DNA of 64,000 bases from Geosiphon pyriformis (GCA_016748015.1 JAAOMT010000760.1:1-64000); one strand, 5' to 3'; positions 1-13,539 are shown, counted from the stretch's first letter. The notes: generated by a model from the sequence alone, not told the origin. Made by a program: numbers and translations.

Positions 1-1730
1 CTTTTTATTTAGTAATTAATATTAACTTAAATTGTTTTTAATTTTTGTTTATATGCAACTCCTTTTTTTAAAATTAATTATTAAATTAATTAATAACTTT
101 CTTATAAATCTAGTTATTAACTCTTTTTATCAGAAATATAAAAAAAAATGACTTTTAATGTTGTTGAAAACCATTAATAAATAAATTTTATTATTTTAGC
201 GTTAACAAATATTATTATTTTTTCTCTTTCTTTCTTTCTTTCTTTTTCTTATAATTTTTTATTTAAAACTAAGACACTTACTCTTATAATAATTGCTTGT
301 GAAAGGAATATTAAATAAATATTAACTTATTAAATTTTAAATGTTTTAATTGGAACATAAAATTATAACAGCTATATTATCTTTTAATTACGATTACAAA
401 TTATTTTTACACTTTTCACGTTTCTCTTTTTAGAAATCGATATATTAAAATTAAAATTATTACAAAATCAAATATTATGTTGATTATATTTTATATAATA
501 TCTTGTATTCATCGGGAAATAAGCACTACTTAATCGACACGAAAGAATACTATATTATCATAATTAAAAAGACATGATCTAAGAAGTATTTGGATTGAAA
601 ATAAAAAAATTAAAGCCGATAAATTTTTTAAGCTAGTAAGATTTTTGTTGTCAATGAAAACAAAATTCGTAAAAGATCAGTAACCAAATTTTTTTTGCAA
701 AATTATTAACATTAAACCGAGATGAGTTTGCCCACTTTTGATATTCAAATTTTTGGAAAATATTTAATATAAACAAATCAAAGAAAATTTGAACTCTATC
801 TTCAAAACTTGTTTCTAATTCCGTTTTAAATAAGTTAAATATATATTTTTTCTGTTTGTTTCTTAAAGTGCAAATACACCTTTTTTATGCCAAAACTTGC
901 TTATAAATATTTCTGCACGCCTTAATTGGTAATATCTGTTTTGTATAAAATTGGACTATACTTAATAAGATTTTTTTTAAAATAAAATTGGCTGGCTTCA
1001 ATTAAATTCGTCACTAAATATCGGATAGACCATACTTTTAATTTCAACAATTTTGGAAATAAATACTTTAAGTCTCAATTTTTTATTAGTCGAATTTTAT
1101 TTAAAGTTATTTTGTTTGGAGTCGCGTCTTTGATGTGGGAATCGCTTATATTCAGAATTTGCGATTGATTCGAAATATCCATGTTCCACATGATGATTTC
1201 CAAACTGAAAATAGATATGCCAAAGGGAAGTCATTACAGGAAGCGGTGATAGTGATCACGATCCGGTATTAAAAACATGACTAAAAAACAACAATGACCA
1301 ACAATAATTACAAACTAGTTTATTTCCCAATTTATAAAGAGAAAACATCGATTATAACACTAATGTGACAAAAACTACATTTTAATCAAAAACTTTCGAT
1401 TTTATGAATATATGCAATGCAAATATAGTAACAAGCAAATTTAATTAAAAATGGATCCTTTGGGAAAAGCATTTCTTGTTATATGTTCCTCCGATTTTCA
1501 CATATAAATAATCTGCTGTAAAAAGAAAGATTAATTTAAGCGTATCGAAAATTCTATTTGGATTTCTTTATTAATTGAAAAATATCAATTTTTTATTTTT
1601 TTTTCAATTATGCCTTTTTAAATATAAGCTTGAAGAGAAAAAATTCTTTTCATAAATTGTGGAAAATTGATAATAATTTGAAAGTTCAATTTAATTTATA
1701 AATCAAATTTAGAAATTAGCTTTATTCATA
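1..1730. other. AT-rich intergenic sequence, no gene seen
   Basis: No open frame of useful length and no recognisable protein fragment on either strand. A short TTTC/CTTT microsatellite lies at about 226-250. An isolated stretch at about 1362-1378 (TGTGACAAAAAC) resembles the inner part of the terminal repeats of the neighbouring Tc1-like relic and may be a fragment of a related element. Confidence 0.5.
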
Positions 1731-2803
1731 CACAATATGAGACAAAAAAAAATTAACTTTACAAATCAATCACAGCTCCAACTAATCATTTAATTAGTAT
1801 ATTTTTAGAAAGACCAAAAGCTATTCATTTTATTAATATAAAATTTAATATGTAATATAATATGCAATTTTTCCCTTTCGATAATCAACTCGCAACGCCG
1901 TAACATTGAATTTATTAAATAAATTAGCATTGTTTTTGGCAAAAAATTCCATTCTTCAACCATATATCGCTGCAAATCATCCATATTTTGCGGCCTTCAT
2001 TTTTCTAATTCACGTTTAATGATTACCCCATAGATTTTCAAGAGGATTTAGATCCAGACTACACGACAACCAGTCAATAACTTCAGTTACATTTTAACTA
2101 CTCGACTTCTATGCTTGAGATTGATTATCTTGTTAAAAGCACTTCTTCCCAAGCATGTCATTAAATTTTCCAATATGTTGTTGTAAAATTTCAATGTAAA
2201 ACTTAGTATTCATAATACGCGGAAAACCACCCTTACAAAAAATATTTCTACGGATCTTTTGGTCTTGGACGAATTGACCGTTTTCCCTTGTACCAATTTT
2301 CATTTGCGTTTGGGAACACTTGAAATGCTGTTTCATCTAAAAATAAGGTTTTTTTCCAGTCAGCATTAAGATGAAATTTGGGCCATTCAACAACTTTCCT
2401 ACTTTTGAACTTGCATGGGTATTGATGTATTAATTGGTAGATTTTTTATATATCCAAGTGATTTTAAATGTCCCCTGCCAGTTGTGTGATTGGAAATATT
2501 TATCCTCTCTTTCTATCTAATTTAATAGCAATTTTTTGCAGAGACAAAGAAGAATTTTCATAATCATATTTACTTACTTTACTTAATTTTAGAACGAAAA
2601 GTTTAAGACGAGATCAACTTTGTTTGCTACATTCTTTGAACGACAAATTTATTTCTAATGTGAATTATAAAATGAATTCCGCTTTAAAAATAGTGGAAAG
2701 TAAAACTTCGCACATTGAATCTTATTTGGATGAAAAATGAAAAAGTTTATATACAGTAACTTTTTTTTTGTTGATCATTAAGTTTTTTTTGTCACACTAT
2801 ACA
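1731..2803 (-). mobile_element. Tc1/mariner-like DNA transposon relic
   Basis: A stretch of about 1.07 kb has imperfect inverted ends. The left end (about 1731-1756) carries GAGACAAAAAAAAATT. The right end, read in reverse complement (about 2780-2803), carries GTGTGACAAAAAAAACTT. A TA dinucleotide lies beside each end, as expected for this superfamily, but the exact outer bases are uncertain because the repeats have drifted. The interior encodes a broken Tc1-type transposase on the minus strand. Confidence 0.7.
1860..2700 (-). pseudogene. Degenerate Tc1-type DDE transposase
   Basis: On the minus strand, 2028-2057 reads DLNPLENLWG, the hallmark of the third catalytic acidic residue region of Tc1 transposases. 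Just upstream (complement of about 2050-2080) is DWLSCSLDLNP, matching the DWPxxSPDLNP context of the family. The open segment 2133-2336 ends with MNTKFYIEILQQHIG, which fits the stretch between the second and third catalytic acids. Frameshifts and stops separate the blocks and no continuous transposase-length frame remains. It would have cut and pasted the surrounding element; it is now inactive. Confidence 0.75.
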
Positions 2804-5297
2804 TAATAGAATTTTTTTAATTTATTTTAAAATAATTTTTGATAAATTATTGTTCATAAATACCAAAAAAAAAATTTTTATATTGATACATTATCAACAA
2901 ATTAATATTCATATAGAAAAAAAAAATGATTTATTTATAAGTTTTTTTTATGAATTAATTAATTAATTATTAATGAAAAAAATAAAAATTTTTTTTTGTA
3001 CATATTTAATTGAAAAAAATGATGAAAACTATAAATTTGAATATAATATATATTTTTAAAAATTAATACTTTTAAATTTAGAAAAATAAATAAATTAATA
3101 ATTATATAAAAAAACAATTTGAAAAATTGATTAAAATTAATTTCCTAATTGTATTTTTGTATTAAGTAATTAGAATTTTATAGTATAGTTTTAATAATAA
3201 ATAATTTAGAATTTATGAAATGAACCAAAAAATTCAAATGATAGCATAAAAAAAATAATAATAAAATAAAAAATAAAAATAAAAATTTTAAACCAATTAA
3301 ATCACAAAATTTTAATTTAATCTACCAAAAAATAATAATTTATAATTGAAATAATAATTATTTCTTCTCAAATTAATTGACATATCAATATTGGCAATAA
3401 ATAAAAAAGAAATTCTTAAAAAGGTTGTAAAAAATTATATTGTGATATTTTCTTAACACAAAAGCCACAAAATAAAAATTTCCATCAGGGAAATCAGTTT
3501 TAGCAAAAATTAAAAATTTTACAAATAAAAACATTAATTCTGCTTAGATCTGCTAAAAATTGATTTAAATCGTGAAACTCTTCTTTCACAAATGATCAAA
3601 TTAAATCAAAAATTTCTTTTAGCTTTGATCTGTCGCAATTCTGCTATTCAAAACATAAAAATCTGATTTGAAATCGGACAAAATAATAAAAGGACATCAC
3701 TATTTCATGGGTAGCAAAGAAGTAAATCTCCTTTAACAATCAATGTTTTTTGAAAGGCATTAATATTTGTGATTATTGCAATTTTGATCAACGCTTTTTG
3801 CAAATGAAACATTGAACTTCATGTTTCATGTCCTGATCCAAACGATGTAAAACAAAATTTTGTTTTTGTTGTCTGCTTATCAATTGTGGCTCAAAGATGA
3901 TAGACTGTGTTTTGTGAGGAATTATTTAAAAATTGGATTCTTTAAAGATGATCATTTTTCTTGTTTTTTATCAATGAATCAGAATTTATTAATTCAACGA
4001 AAAATGGAAGTTTTATAAATGTCTATAATTGGTTCATGACATTTAAAGAATTACTAGCTTATAATGATTAAAAAATGGGGGTATTTGTTTATTTGAGATT
4101 TGAAGATAAGGCTTAAAACGGTTTTAAAAATGGCAGACCTATTTTTAGAAACCAAAAATTTCCCAATTTTAACTCTGACAAGGATCTTCACTAAAGTTGC
4201 TAAATTAAACATTACATACATAATGATGATGTAACCCGACATTGAAAACTCGTTGAATTGGCAAGGAAATTCTGCATTTGTACATTGTGTAATCTTGAAA
4301 CGAAGGTTTTAATCAAGAATTTCTTTATATTGTGCTGTTCGAAAAATCCAAAAAAACATAATACACACATTATTTTTGTTCTCAATCACCCTGGTTCAAA
4401 AATGAATCCCTAGCATACTGTAAGAAATTTTTTTTTGGGAATAATCTAGGAACATTGAATGGATTCAAAATTTGATGATAAATATTTTCCTGCACTCCGG
4501 GTTGCGATAATTAAAGCAAATAAAGTATTCCAAGTTAATTTATTATCAAATAAAAAAAAAATTTTCGCCCAATGTCAATATTATTGTTTGATATTGGGAA
4601 GGAAAAATGAAATTTTAGCACGCAAAATAACATTCCGCAATTTTTCCACAACACCGGAGTCAAATATCGTTTCAAACTTTTTATCTTTGAATTTTTTTAA
4701 GATTATCAAAAGAATTACTTTAGATACAAAGATTAAAATTTCCTAAAATGGACAAAATTCCAAGAAAATTTTGAGTTGTTTTGAATTTGTAATTCAACAA
4801 ATAAACCGAACTTTTTGGAAGCTTAGAATTTCTATTTATCCAATTTTAGTCTAATATATTTTTTTTCCTTCACTCTGACTTGAACGAGCTAAGATGACGT
4901 AAATAAATCCCGAAATAATTCCGAATCTGATGTTAAAAATGGCAGTAAAAATTTTTTGATTTGATGAAGCCCAGCTTCGGTGATTTTTGAATTCAAAATA
5001 TTTTGGTCGTTCGATATATGTTTTTCCTATATTAGCTACGAATTCTAATTTCAATTTGAGATTTTACCTTTTATAAAAAGATATTCTTGCAAATTAAAGT
5101 AAATTCACTTCAAATTATTAGTACATATTAAGACATAGTTGGTCTTCTAAAACACCCACACTTTTGTTGGTTTTTCCATAATTTCAAAACAAAAAATTAA
5201 TGTTCATAAAAGAAAAAGATGTTATAATTTACAAGTTGTATAATATGATTATACTTGGTCTATTACTAAAGAAAGAATAAAGTAGTTTTCATGATTA
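2804..5297. other. AT-rich intergenic sequence
   Basis: About 2810-3350 is very AT-rich with long A and T runs and holds nothing recognisable. From 3400 to 5290 the composition is closer to ordinary intergenic DNA. One plus-strand ATG frame of 95 codons lies here and is listed separately. No repeat ends, RNA genes or conserved domains seen. Confidence 0.45.
4459..4746 (+). CDS. Weak candidate small ORF, 95 aa, unknown
   Basis: An ATG-initiated frame of 95 codons, Lys/Asn/Ile-rich, starting MDSKFDDKYFPALRV. I recognise no domain, signal peptide or membrane segment. In DNA this AT-rich an uninterrupted 288-bp frame is mildly unlikely by chance, because stops are frequent, but its composition does not differ clearly from the background and no splice-linked partner exon was found. 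Listed only as a possible small gene or gene fragment; chance is the more probable explanation. Confidence 0.12.
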   Translation: MDSKFDDKYFPALRVAIIKANKVFQVNLLSNKKKIFAQCQYYCLILGRKNEILARKITFRNFSTTPESNIVSNFLSLNFFKIIKRITLDTKIKIS

Positions 5298-5340
5298 GGA
5301 AAAGGGGGGGGGGGAGGAGGAGGAGAAGGAGGGAGTGTAA
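5298..5340 (+). repeat. G-rich polypurine tract
   Basis: A run of 11 consecutive Gs (5304-5314) is followed by several GGA/GA units and a final GGG, making an unbroken purine stretch in otherwise AT-rich DNA. The plus strand has enough G runs to form a G-quadruplex or triplex in principle. Confidence 0.8.
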
Positions 5341-5394
5341 AATAAAGGGTAAATTGTTTTTTGGATTTCAATCTATAATTATATAGCTAAATTC

Positions 5395-5690
5395 TTTTAT
5401 CGTTTTTTGCATGTGATGATGATGATGATGACGTGTTGTTGTTGTTGCCTTTGGGGCTTTGTCCTTACGATGATACGCTTGATGATGATGGTGTCGAAGT
5501 CGTGAAGACGATGATATAACGTGATAATTATGTGAATTATGATGCCCGAAATCCGGGTGTATATCATGTAAATGTAAGAAAACCGTGTAGAAAAATAGAA
5601 GGAAGCTCACAAATACTAATGTTTCTGAATTTGAATGAAAAGGAAAAAGAAAATTTATTATTATTATTATTATTATTAAAAATGATTCGA
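5395..5690. repeat. Trinucleotide-rich low-complexity segment (GAT, GTT, ATT)
   Basis: Tandem GAT units at about 5415-5431, GTT units at about 5434-5447, further GAT blocks to about 5515, and an ATT run at about 5656-5682. Read on the minus strand, the GAT blocks give polyhistidine and the GTT blocks give polythreonine, so short His-rich frames arise. The block is best read as simple-sequence expansion rather than a gene. Confidence 0.65.
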
Positions 5691-8600
5691 AAGTTTTTTT
5701 TTTGTTTTTTTTTTAAAAAATAATTGAAAACAATTTCTTGACATAAACTCACTGAATAAAATAGGTTCCCAAGTTCGAAACGAGTCTTCGGTAGTGACAT
5801 CCGATTGATAATTTTTGACGGTGAACCAATTGCGTAGTGAAACAAACATTATTATTCGTCTTTGATAAATTTAAAAAAATTATTTCTTTCTTCTTTTTAC
5901 TTTCAACTTTTTTTTTATCAAAGAAAACTACCCTCTCTAAATAAAAATAATCTTTTTTCTTGAACTTTATTGAAAAGAATAAAAACTATTTTTCTTTGAA
6001 AAAGCGTTGATGCTTAGGGAAGAAATTTTTTTTTTTCGAGAAACAAGCAAAATTTGTTTAAAGCAGTTGAAGTGGTGAAAAGATGTTGGTTTATATATAG
6101 GCTCATGAGGCTTGTATCCTATAAAAGGATATTGAAACTTGTTTTCTTGTGTGCGTCCTACTTTCCATATCAAGTTACATATATGTATATTTGATTTTAT
6201 CCGATATTACTTCAAGCAAGTGATATTCTCAATATAATTGATTTATCGAAAACTTTTATGCCGATATCGAGTAAATCTTTTATAATAAATAACTTTTTTT
6301 CATTAACTGATACTTGATATATTTTATAGTGTGAAACAATTTAGAAATTACCTTTTTTCAATGATTTCTTTGAACACATATACACATTCTTATCTCCCAA
6401 CGGACCTAAATCAATTTAATCATTTCATTAAATTTAAAAAAAAAAAATTTTAAAAGTAAATTTCACTAATTTTTCATCTTTTTTAGATTTGATTCATTAT
6501 TTCAAAAAGTCCAAAGAAGCGATTCCCCAAATGTTAATTGTTCCATCTTAATGTTCTATAATATTTGATGACTCCTTACACATGTAATTTTTGACAAACA
6601 AATCTCTGCCCATTTTCCGGTTAGTTTCATGCAAGTGTGGTGTAGCAATGCGGATTATCTTTTATAACAAATTTCATTTTTTAAATCTATCCTCTATTCT
6701 TTCGGGATAATTCATGGCCGAAAACATGAACAAGATTTTGTTATTACTCGTATTGTGAACGTTAAAATCCGAGAATGGGATACACTGCATAATTTTAATA
6801 AAAATAAAAAAAATTACCGAGTAATTCAATTTCAGATTAAATTGTAAATGGTTTTGTGAAAAACCATTATTAGGAAATTAAGATATGTTGTAAACTTTGT
6901 TTGGAAATTTTTTTTCCATATAATGAAAAGATTTTCAAGTCAAAATTAGGTTGATCACCAAGAAAAACTGGATTTTTGAACCTTTAATAAAACACTAAAT
7001 GGTTACCCATTTTAAAAAAACGAAGAACCACCTGGGTCATTAGGGGTTTCTCGTTAAACTATTATAATTACTAACAGCCAAACACACTTCCCAGATCTTT
7101 TTTAAGCCTGAAAAAGGATTTATGCGTCCTTGTTTTTTCTGCTTGGAAGATTCAAAGATGTGTGGCTTTGATTAGATCGGCATAAAAAGACGTTCGGATC
7201 GTTTTTGATCGTTTTGATTGAAACCATTTTATAATATGAAATATCTTTGGCTAATTATCATTTCACAATCCCTTTTTGAGTTTTACAAAGTTTTCAAATT
7301 ACCGGAAATTTTTTATCACATCTATTTTTGTTTCTTCTAGATTTGATTCTCATTTTTATAAAAATAAGTCTTTTAAAGTTAATGAGCTCAATAAATTGTC
7401 TCAAAGACGTAACGATCTATTTTGATTTAAGAGATATGAGCATCCAAACATAATAAAAGAATCCCATTGTCCATGATGAATTTAGTAATATGATTAATTT
7501 TACTCTTTTGAGAATCCTATTTAAAATAAACCTTGTTTGTTTTTAAAAATTTTTGAATGGTCGTATTCAAAAAAGACTTTAATGGTATTTTATTCAAACA
7601 ATCCCTCATTCCCTCATTCATAACCCCTAATAATCATTCATAATACCTAATTGGTATAGAGCATGATAAATAAAATTAGTAGGACAAAAGATTTTGAATC
7701 CTAAAATGTTCATTGAACAAAATCTTGTGCATTCTGCAAATCAAATTAGTCTTGAGAAAAAGGGGTTATTTTGAGAAATAAACATATATCAATAATGGTT
7801 CTGTGAAAGGTTACCGGTTTTATTGGTTTGAAAATTTATTTCTAATTATGAATGTGTCAATGAAAAAAAGTTGATCAAAAAGATTATTCTACATTGAGCT
7901 AAACCAGGGCATTCATATTAAGCTTAAACCAAGTGCCTTTTTTTTTTGAAGTTTTGAAAAAGAATCTGAAATCTTGAAATTTTAACCAAAATCACCAAAT
8001 ATTGAATTTTACTCAATCAAAGGATAAGATTAATTGTAACAATATGCACCCGTTTGCCAGAATGCATGGAAATTAACTCATTCTAACTAGTGCAGTAAAG
8101 TTCATAAAAAAAATTTTTTATTTTCGGCATGACACACTTTATACATTTTATAAAAGAGCAGCTCCTCAATACTTTAATTTCCTTAGTATTTAAATTACCC
8201 AATTTTTACTGATAAATTGGGAGAAAAATGAATTGGTGAATTAATAAATAAGGTTTTAAATTAAAAAAATTTATTAATTTCAAAGGAATAAATTATATAC
8301 TTTTAACTTTTTCTGACATTAAATATATTATAAATTTAATATTAATTCGGTCAAACTTTTTATGAAAAATAAAGTTAAAGTAACTAACGTGTACCATTTG
8401 ATATCACAAAATTTTTGATAAAAGAAGTTTAATCTATTTGTATACAATAGAATTACAAAAATATCTTTATACAAGCTCAAATATGGGCATAAATACTATC
8501 AATATTAGCAAATACTATCTCTTCTGGAAGATTTGCTCATGCTTTTTTACTAGCCAAATAAAAACATAGTTCACCTCTTTTGAAAAGTTGGCGCATTCCT

Positions 8601-8700
8601 TTTTAATATATATTTTAGATTAGGTTTGGAAACAGCCCAAATATTTTAATGAAATTAAACTCTGATTATATTATGTTCACTGGCAAACGTAAGTTCAATT
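5691..8700. other. Intergenic sequence, no gene seen
   Basis: About 3 kb with only short frames (under 70 codons) on both strands, no recognisable domain and no clear repeat ends. Base composition is that of ordinary intergenic DNA in this window up to about 8200, then becomes more AT-rich toward the retroelement debris that follows. Confidence 0.45.
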
Positions 8701-10229
8701 CACATTTTCTAATTAGGTTTTTAGAATTAAAAAAAGTAAAAATTAACATATAATGTTATGATTATAATGTTATAAAAAAATATTAAATAATGTGATTAAA
8801 AAAATTAATTAATTAAAAATAAGTAATTAAAAAATTAATTTTGAAAAAAAATTAATTAAAAAGATAATTAAAACAAAAAATATTTAATTGAAAGATAATG
8901 TTAAATATTTGAAAAAACAATAAACTACTAACTTTTAAAAAAAAATTAAACCTAAAAATTGATAATTATTTAATTAAAATTGAATTGAATTGAATTGAAT
9001 TATTATAAAACTGATTAAAATTGCATTTTAAATCAACTTTATAAATATATAATTAAATTAATAATCAGATCAATAATTAAATTATAGTTTATTTAAAACA
9101 TGTAATATTAATAGTCACATTTTTTGCCTCTAAATCTTTTAAATTTTATCTTTACAACCAAAATAAAAGAAAAAAAGAAACAATCAGTATTTTTTTTAGA
9201 ACATATAAAAAAAAATCAAAAAGTTTTCTCAATAATAAAAACAATATTATAAAAGCAATTTTTAAAAATCTTTTTTTAGCAGCCTTTTTACCAAATTGTT
9301 ATTAAAATTCTATTGAAAACAGCTTTAACATTATATTTATTATAAAAAATACTTTTTGTTTTGGTTTATTTAAAAACAACAATTTTGTATTTTATAATTT
9401 ATTTTTTTAAGAAATTTGAATACTGTAATTATTAAAACTAATATTTTAAAAAAAAGTTATATCTAGTAAAAAACTTCTAATTGTTTATATTGTTTTAGGT
9501 ATTAAAGTTTAAAGTATTTGGCTTTTAATTGTAAAGTGTTTTTATTTTATTTTTTAAAGCTTTTATCAAAATTTGTAGTTGGTTTTAAATTTTTAAGAGT
9601 TATTTTATTAGTGCAAAATTTATGCCAAGGCTGTTATTTTTTTGGTTTTCTTTTTTATTATTTGTTATAAATCTTGTAATTAATTTTAAATTAGCTTTTT
9701 TAAAATTTAAATTGATTAAATTAGTTTTGTTAATTAAATTTACTATTGGTTTTTTGATTATTTTAATACAAAATTAATAGATATTTTTGGATTTTTGGAT
9801 GTTAAAAAAATATTGGCAGTTTTAAAAGAGTTATTAATAATTTAAGCAAAAAATTATTTAATTTTAAAGTAAAATATAATATATAAATAGTTTATTTAAA
9901 AAAAATATGTTTAATAATAATTTAAATTTTTTTGATAATAAAAAATATTTACTAAAATAATAGTTTTTTCCAAGTTTTAAGTTTTTAATATTAAATTTAA
10001 TGTAAATTAAATTGTTATATAGTTAGCTGGTTTGGTTTTTAACAGCAATAATTTAGTTTTTATTATATATAAAAATTGTTTTAAATAAGTTTGCTTTTTT
10101 AAATTCAATATAATTTGATTTTAATTAATTTAAATGACTAGTTATATATAAAAAATACATAAATTGTATTTAATTAAAAAAATATATTTTTTATTTATTT
10201 ATATAGTGATAATTAATTACATTTAAATG

Positions 10230-11880
10230 GCTGCTATACTATTTACTGCTTATGTTTAAGACCCAAATAAACAATTAATAGATATATTAACAACCAATTT
10301 TATTAGACTTTTAAAACCATTAACCAAAATATTATAAGAAAATCAAAGGTTTTTAAGATCTTAATATTAGCTTATTATAATTAGCTTTAGCAGTTTTAAT
10401 ATAATCTAAAATTTAAAAACTAAAGTTTTTTAAAGAAAATTTTTTAAATAAAACAACAAAATATCAATTTTTAAATTAATAAATATATTTTTAAGAATAA
10501 AAGTACAAATTAAAAAAAAAATTTTTCTTTAATTTCAATTTAATTAATTACAACATGAAATTACAAAAAACAGTAATAAATCATTAAATTATATCAGATC
10601 CAGTATAATTACTTCAATATTTAATAATAAAAATAAAATCTTAAAATTAAAATTATTTAAAATTCACCAAAGTTAAATTATCAAAAATTGTTCAGAAATC
10701 AAATTTGTAAAAAATTTGATAAAAACATCTATTTTTATTATTTTTAATCAGTTCATAACTCATTTACAATTTTGCAAGAACTTTTAAAATTATTAATACT
10801 CAAAAAAAAACAACTCAGAACCAACAAACAATTTTGACAAAAAATATTATTTCTTAGTAACAATATTATTTTTCTTATTTATAAAGCACAAATAGTTAGA
10901 TATTTTATAGATCTAATATTAAATAGTAATTCTTTAATTAGTATTATAGTTCAGTATTTTTTAGATGCAATTAAAAGACAAGTTAACAAATTATCAATCG
11001 AATTTATGACTAATATTTATAAAAATAAAAAAAAGCCTAGAAATTATTAAAGCTGTTTTATTTAAATTAATAATATATACATTAAACCTAATATAGAAGT
11101 TTTAAAAGCAAAAAAGTATATTAAAATCATTAAAAACAAATGATTAAAGAAAGCTAAGACTCTTCTCAATTATAAGCTTTATAAACTTATTATTTATAAT
11201 AAAATCAAACTAATTGTAATTAAGTATTAACATTAGACTATGTTTTTTGTAATAGTTCAATAATAATACTTTAATAACAAAGCAATAATAATGATAATTT
11301 CGATAATTCCAAAAACTTTAAAAAAAAAACAAAGAAAAAAAAAGCAGAATTAATTTTTACTACTTTCAACAATTATGAAAACTTTTAAACAATATGCAAA
11401 CAAATAGTAAAAAATTAGTAGTTAATAGAAAACTTATCAATTAACCATACTATAATATGTTCAAAAAAATATTTAAACAACAACCAAAAAAGATAGCAAA
11501 ATAGAATTATTGATGACATGACTTTTATATTAGATATTAATACAATTATCTTTTTTATTTTTTAAGTGACAAATACAAATTATACTTGAATTTTTTCAAA
11601 AATTGAGAAGCAATTAGTTTAATTTTTAATAAAAAATCAAAGCTGTACAAAAAACATTCAAAGAAAAAATGTTTAAAGTTTAATTATTAGCAGTTAAACA
11701 AAAAAACACAGAAAAAAAAACCAAAAAATTGATATTAAAAAATTATTAATTCAAAATAAGTCAATAATTTTAAAACAAATCTTATTTAACATATAATCAA
11801 AACTAAAAATGTCTGATTTATTTATTTAAAGCCTTATTAATCAAATTGCTAAAATAATAAATTTATTAAGAAAAAAATAA
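10230..11880 (+). pseudogene. Decayed gag-like region of family A element
   Basis: The frame at 10,230 starts MAAILFTAYV and continues, after one stop, with DPNKQLIDILTTNFIRLLKP. The related fragment at 17,670-17,790 preserves the same spaced residues, so this is a shared coding start and not chance. Later stretches at 10,960-11,570 keep short protein-like pieces (KLSIEFMTNIYKNKKK, IIDDMTFILDINT) broken by stops. In an intact element this polyprotein would form the particle shell. The assignment as gag rests on position in front of reverse transcriptase and not on a recognised zinc knuckle. Confidence 0.5.
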
Positions 11881-11885
11881 ATTGG

Positions 11886-12739
11886 TGTTATAGAATGATT
11901 TTCTTGGTATATTAAATGTTGATATCCCGTTTTAATTGCAATCAGTTTCTCGTGAGTTTCTTAATTTTATTTGTGTGATAATGTTAAGATTTATACTGAA
12001 GACTTTTTTTTGATGTCGCAATATAAGTTATTTCTCAATTTTTGATTGTTGTGTATGTTTATGTACTCCTTTCCAGAGGTTAAACTGAAATCTACCTGCT
12101 GTTTGGTGTCTTCTCTAAGGCTATTCTTGCAATTGTTTGATGTGTTTTTCTAATCTAAAAACACGAAATATTAATGGTCTTTAGTGCATTTTTTCTAATT
12201 CTCACACTAAAGCTTTTTATCAAATAGTAAAAACGTAAATAATATTGATCAGAGATTATTCTTTCAAGAGATTCAGTTGATGAATGATAGTTTCATTCAA
12301 TAAATGACATAAGTAGTTTTTTAATACTTTAAGTTATGATAATTCAGTTTTCAATATTTTTTTTATTTCTTTTTAATTAAAAATTTCTTTGAATATTTAT
12401 TTTAAAAGTAAAGGCTAAAAGACAATTAAAATAGAAATTATTAGATGAACTTGTTGGATAAATTGTTGTTTTTTTCAATATTAAAGTTACTGTATATATA
12501 CATGTTTGTAGTTCTATGAGAAAACACATTGTATTACTTTCTTTTTGATATCTCAACCTGATGTTTGTTATTACCAGTTGATGTTTGCTATTATTGCAAA
12601 CTAGTGCTTACCATTATTGTAAAATAATGTTTACCACTTTGTTTAATCATTACTTTTCTAAGATTATTACTATGCTATATTATGATTAGGTAATTTATAT
12701 TATTTTATGATTCTTTTGCTAAATTCTTGAACCATAACA
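11886..12739. mobile_element. Solo LTR (family C), copy 1
   Basis: An 854-bp segment starting TGTTATAGAA and ending CCATAACA, so it has TG...CA ends with short inverted termini, flanked by a perfect 4-bp duplication TTGG (11,882-11,885 and 12,740-12,743). Its sequence, including its ends and many inner blocks, is repeated at 51,349-52,187. It is less decayed than its surroundings, so it inserted into the family A element after that had aged. No internal coding region remains, so it is a solo LTR left by recombination between two LTRs. Confidence 0.85.
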
Positions 12740-13019
12740 TTGGATAAAAAACTTGGATTTATATAGAAAACCAAAAACAAATAGATATTTTTCATTAAAA
12801 AAAGAAGAAATTTTATATTATATTAATTACTGTTAATTAATACACTTATTAAAAAAGATATATATTTACTTTTAAAAATTAACAATACTCTTGAACAATT
12901 TAAAAATCAATCTATTTTACAACAATTAATTTAATTATTGAATTTTAACAAATAGAAATAGATTTTGTTAGCAAAGAAAAAACCACTTTTATTATAAAAT
13001 ATAGAGCTTACAAGTTCAT

Positions 13020-13500
13020 TATAATGTTTTTAAATTGACAAATACTCTATTTATCTTTCAAAGATTAATGAATAAGGTGTTTAGATTAAAGCATTAACAA
13101 TTTGTTTTTGTATATTTTAATAATATAACTATATATTTAAAAACTTAAATAAACATTTGGACTATTTTTAAAAAGTTTTAAATCTCTTTAGAAATACTAA
13201 ACTTAAAATCAATCTAATCAAATCATTTTTTGAATAACAATTTATCCAGTTTTTAAAACATTTTATAACAAAAATAGAATTTTTCTAGATTCAGTCAAAA
13301 TAAAAAAAGTACAATAACTTAAACAACCAATGAATATTTCTGAATTATAATCTTTCTTTAAACTAGTTTTCTATTATTAAAAGTTTATTAAAAAATTTTT
13401 CAAAATTACACATCTGTTTAATTAGCTTCTATAAAAAAATATTAATTATTATTGAAGTATTTTTTAGCCAAAAGTATTCCAAACTCTTAAAAAAAACTAA
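13020..13500 (+). pseudogene. Decayed reverse transcriptase of family A Ty3/gypsy element
   Basis: Reading the plus strand with one frameshift gives YKFIIMFLN, then TNTLFIFQRLMNKVFRLK (about 13,040-13,085), the palm motif usually read as MPFGLTNAPATFQRLMN in Ty3/gypsy enzymes. It is followed by FVFVYFNNITIY (13,101-13,136). The last holds the catalytic box at 13,113-13,124, where YLDD has become YFNN: both aspartates are now asparagine through GAT-to-AAT changes. The enzyme would have copied the element RNA into DNA; with both aspartates lost and many stops it is dead. Confidence 0.75.
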
Positions 13501-13539
13501 CCACCAAACTTATCTTAAAACAATTTAACTTTAATAATT

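Noticed and set aside
4054-5054. Possible repeat between the minus-strand frames at 4,054-4,242 and 4,851-5,054
   Set aside because: They share only a short TTAAAAATGGCAG stretch; no extended similarity.
5368-5610. His-rich 80-codon minus-strand frame
   Set aside because: The His and Thr runs come straight from GAT and GTT microsatellites. No domain, no splice partner and no conserved context.
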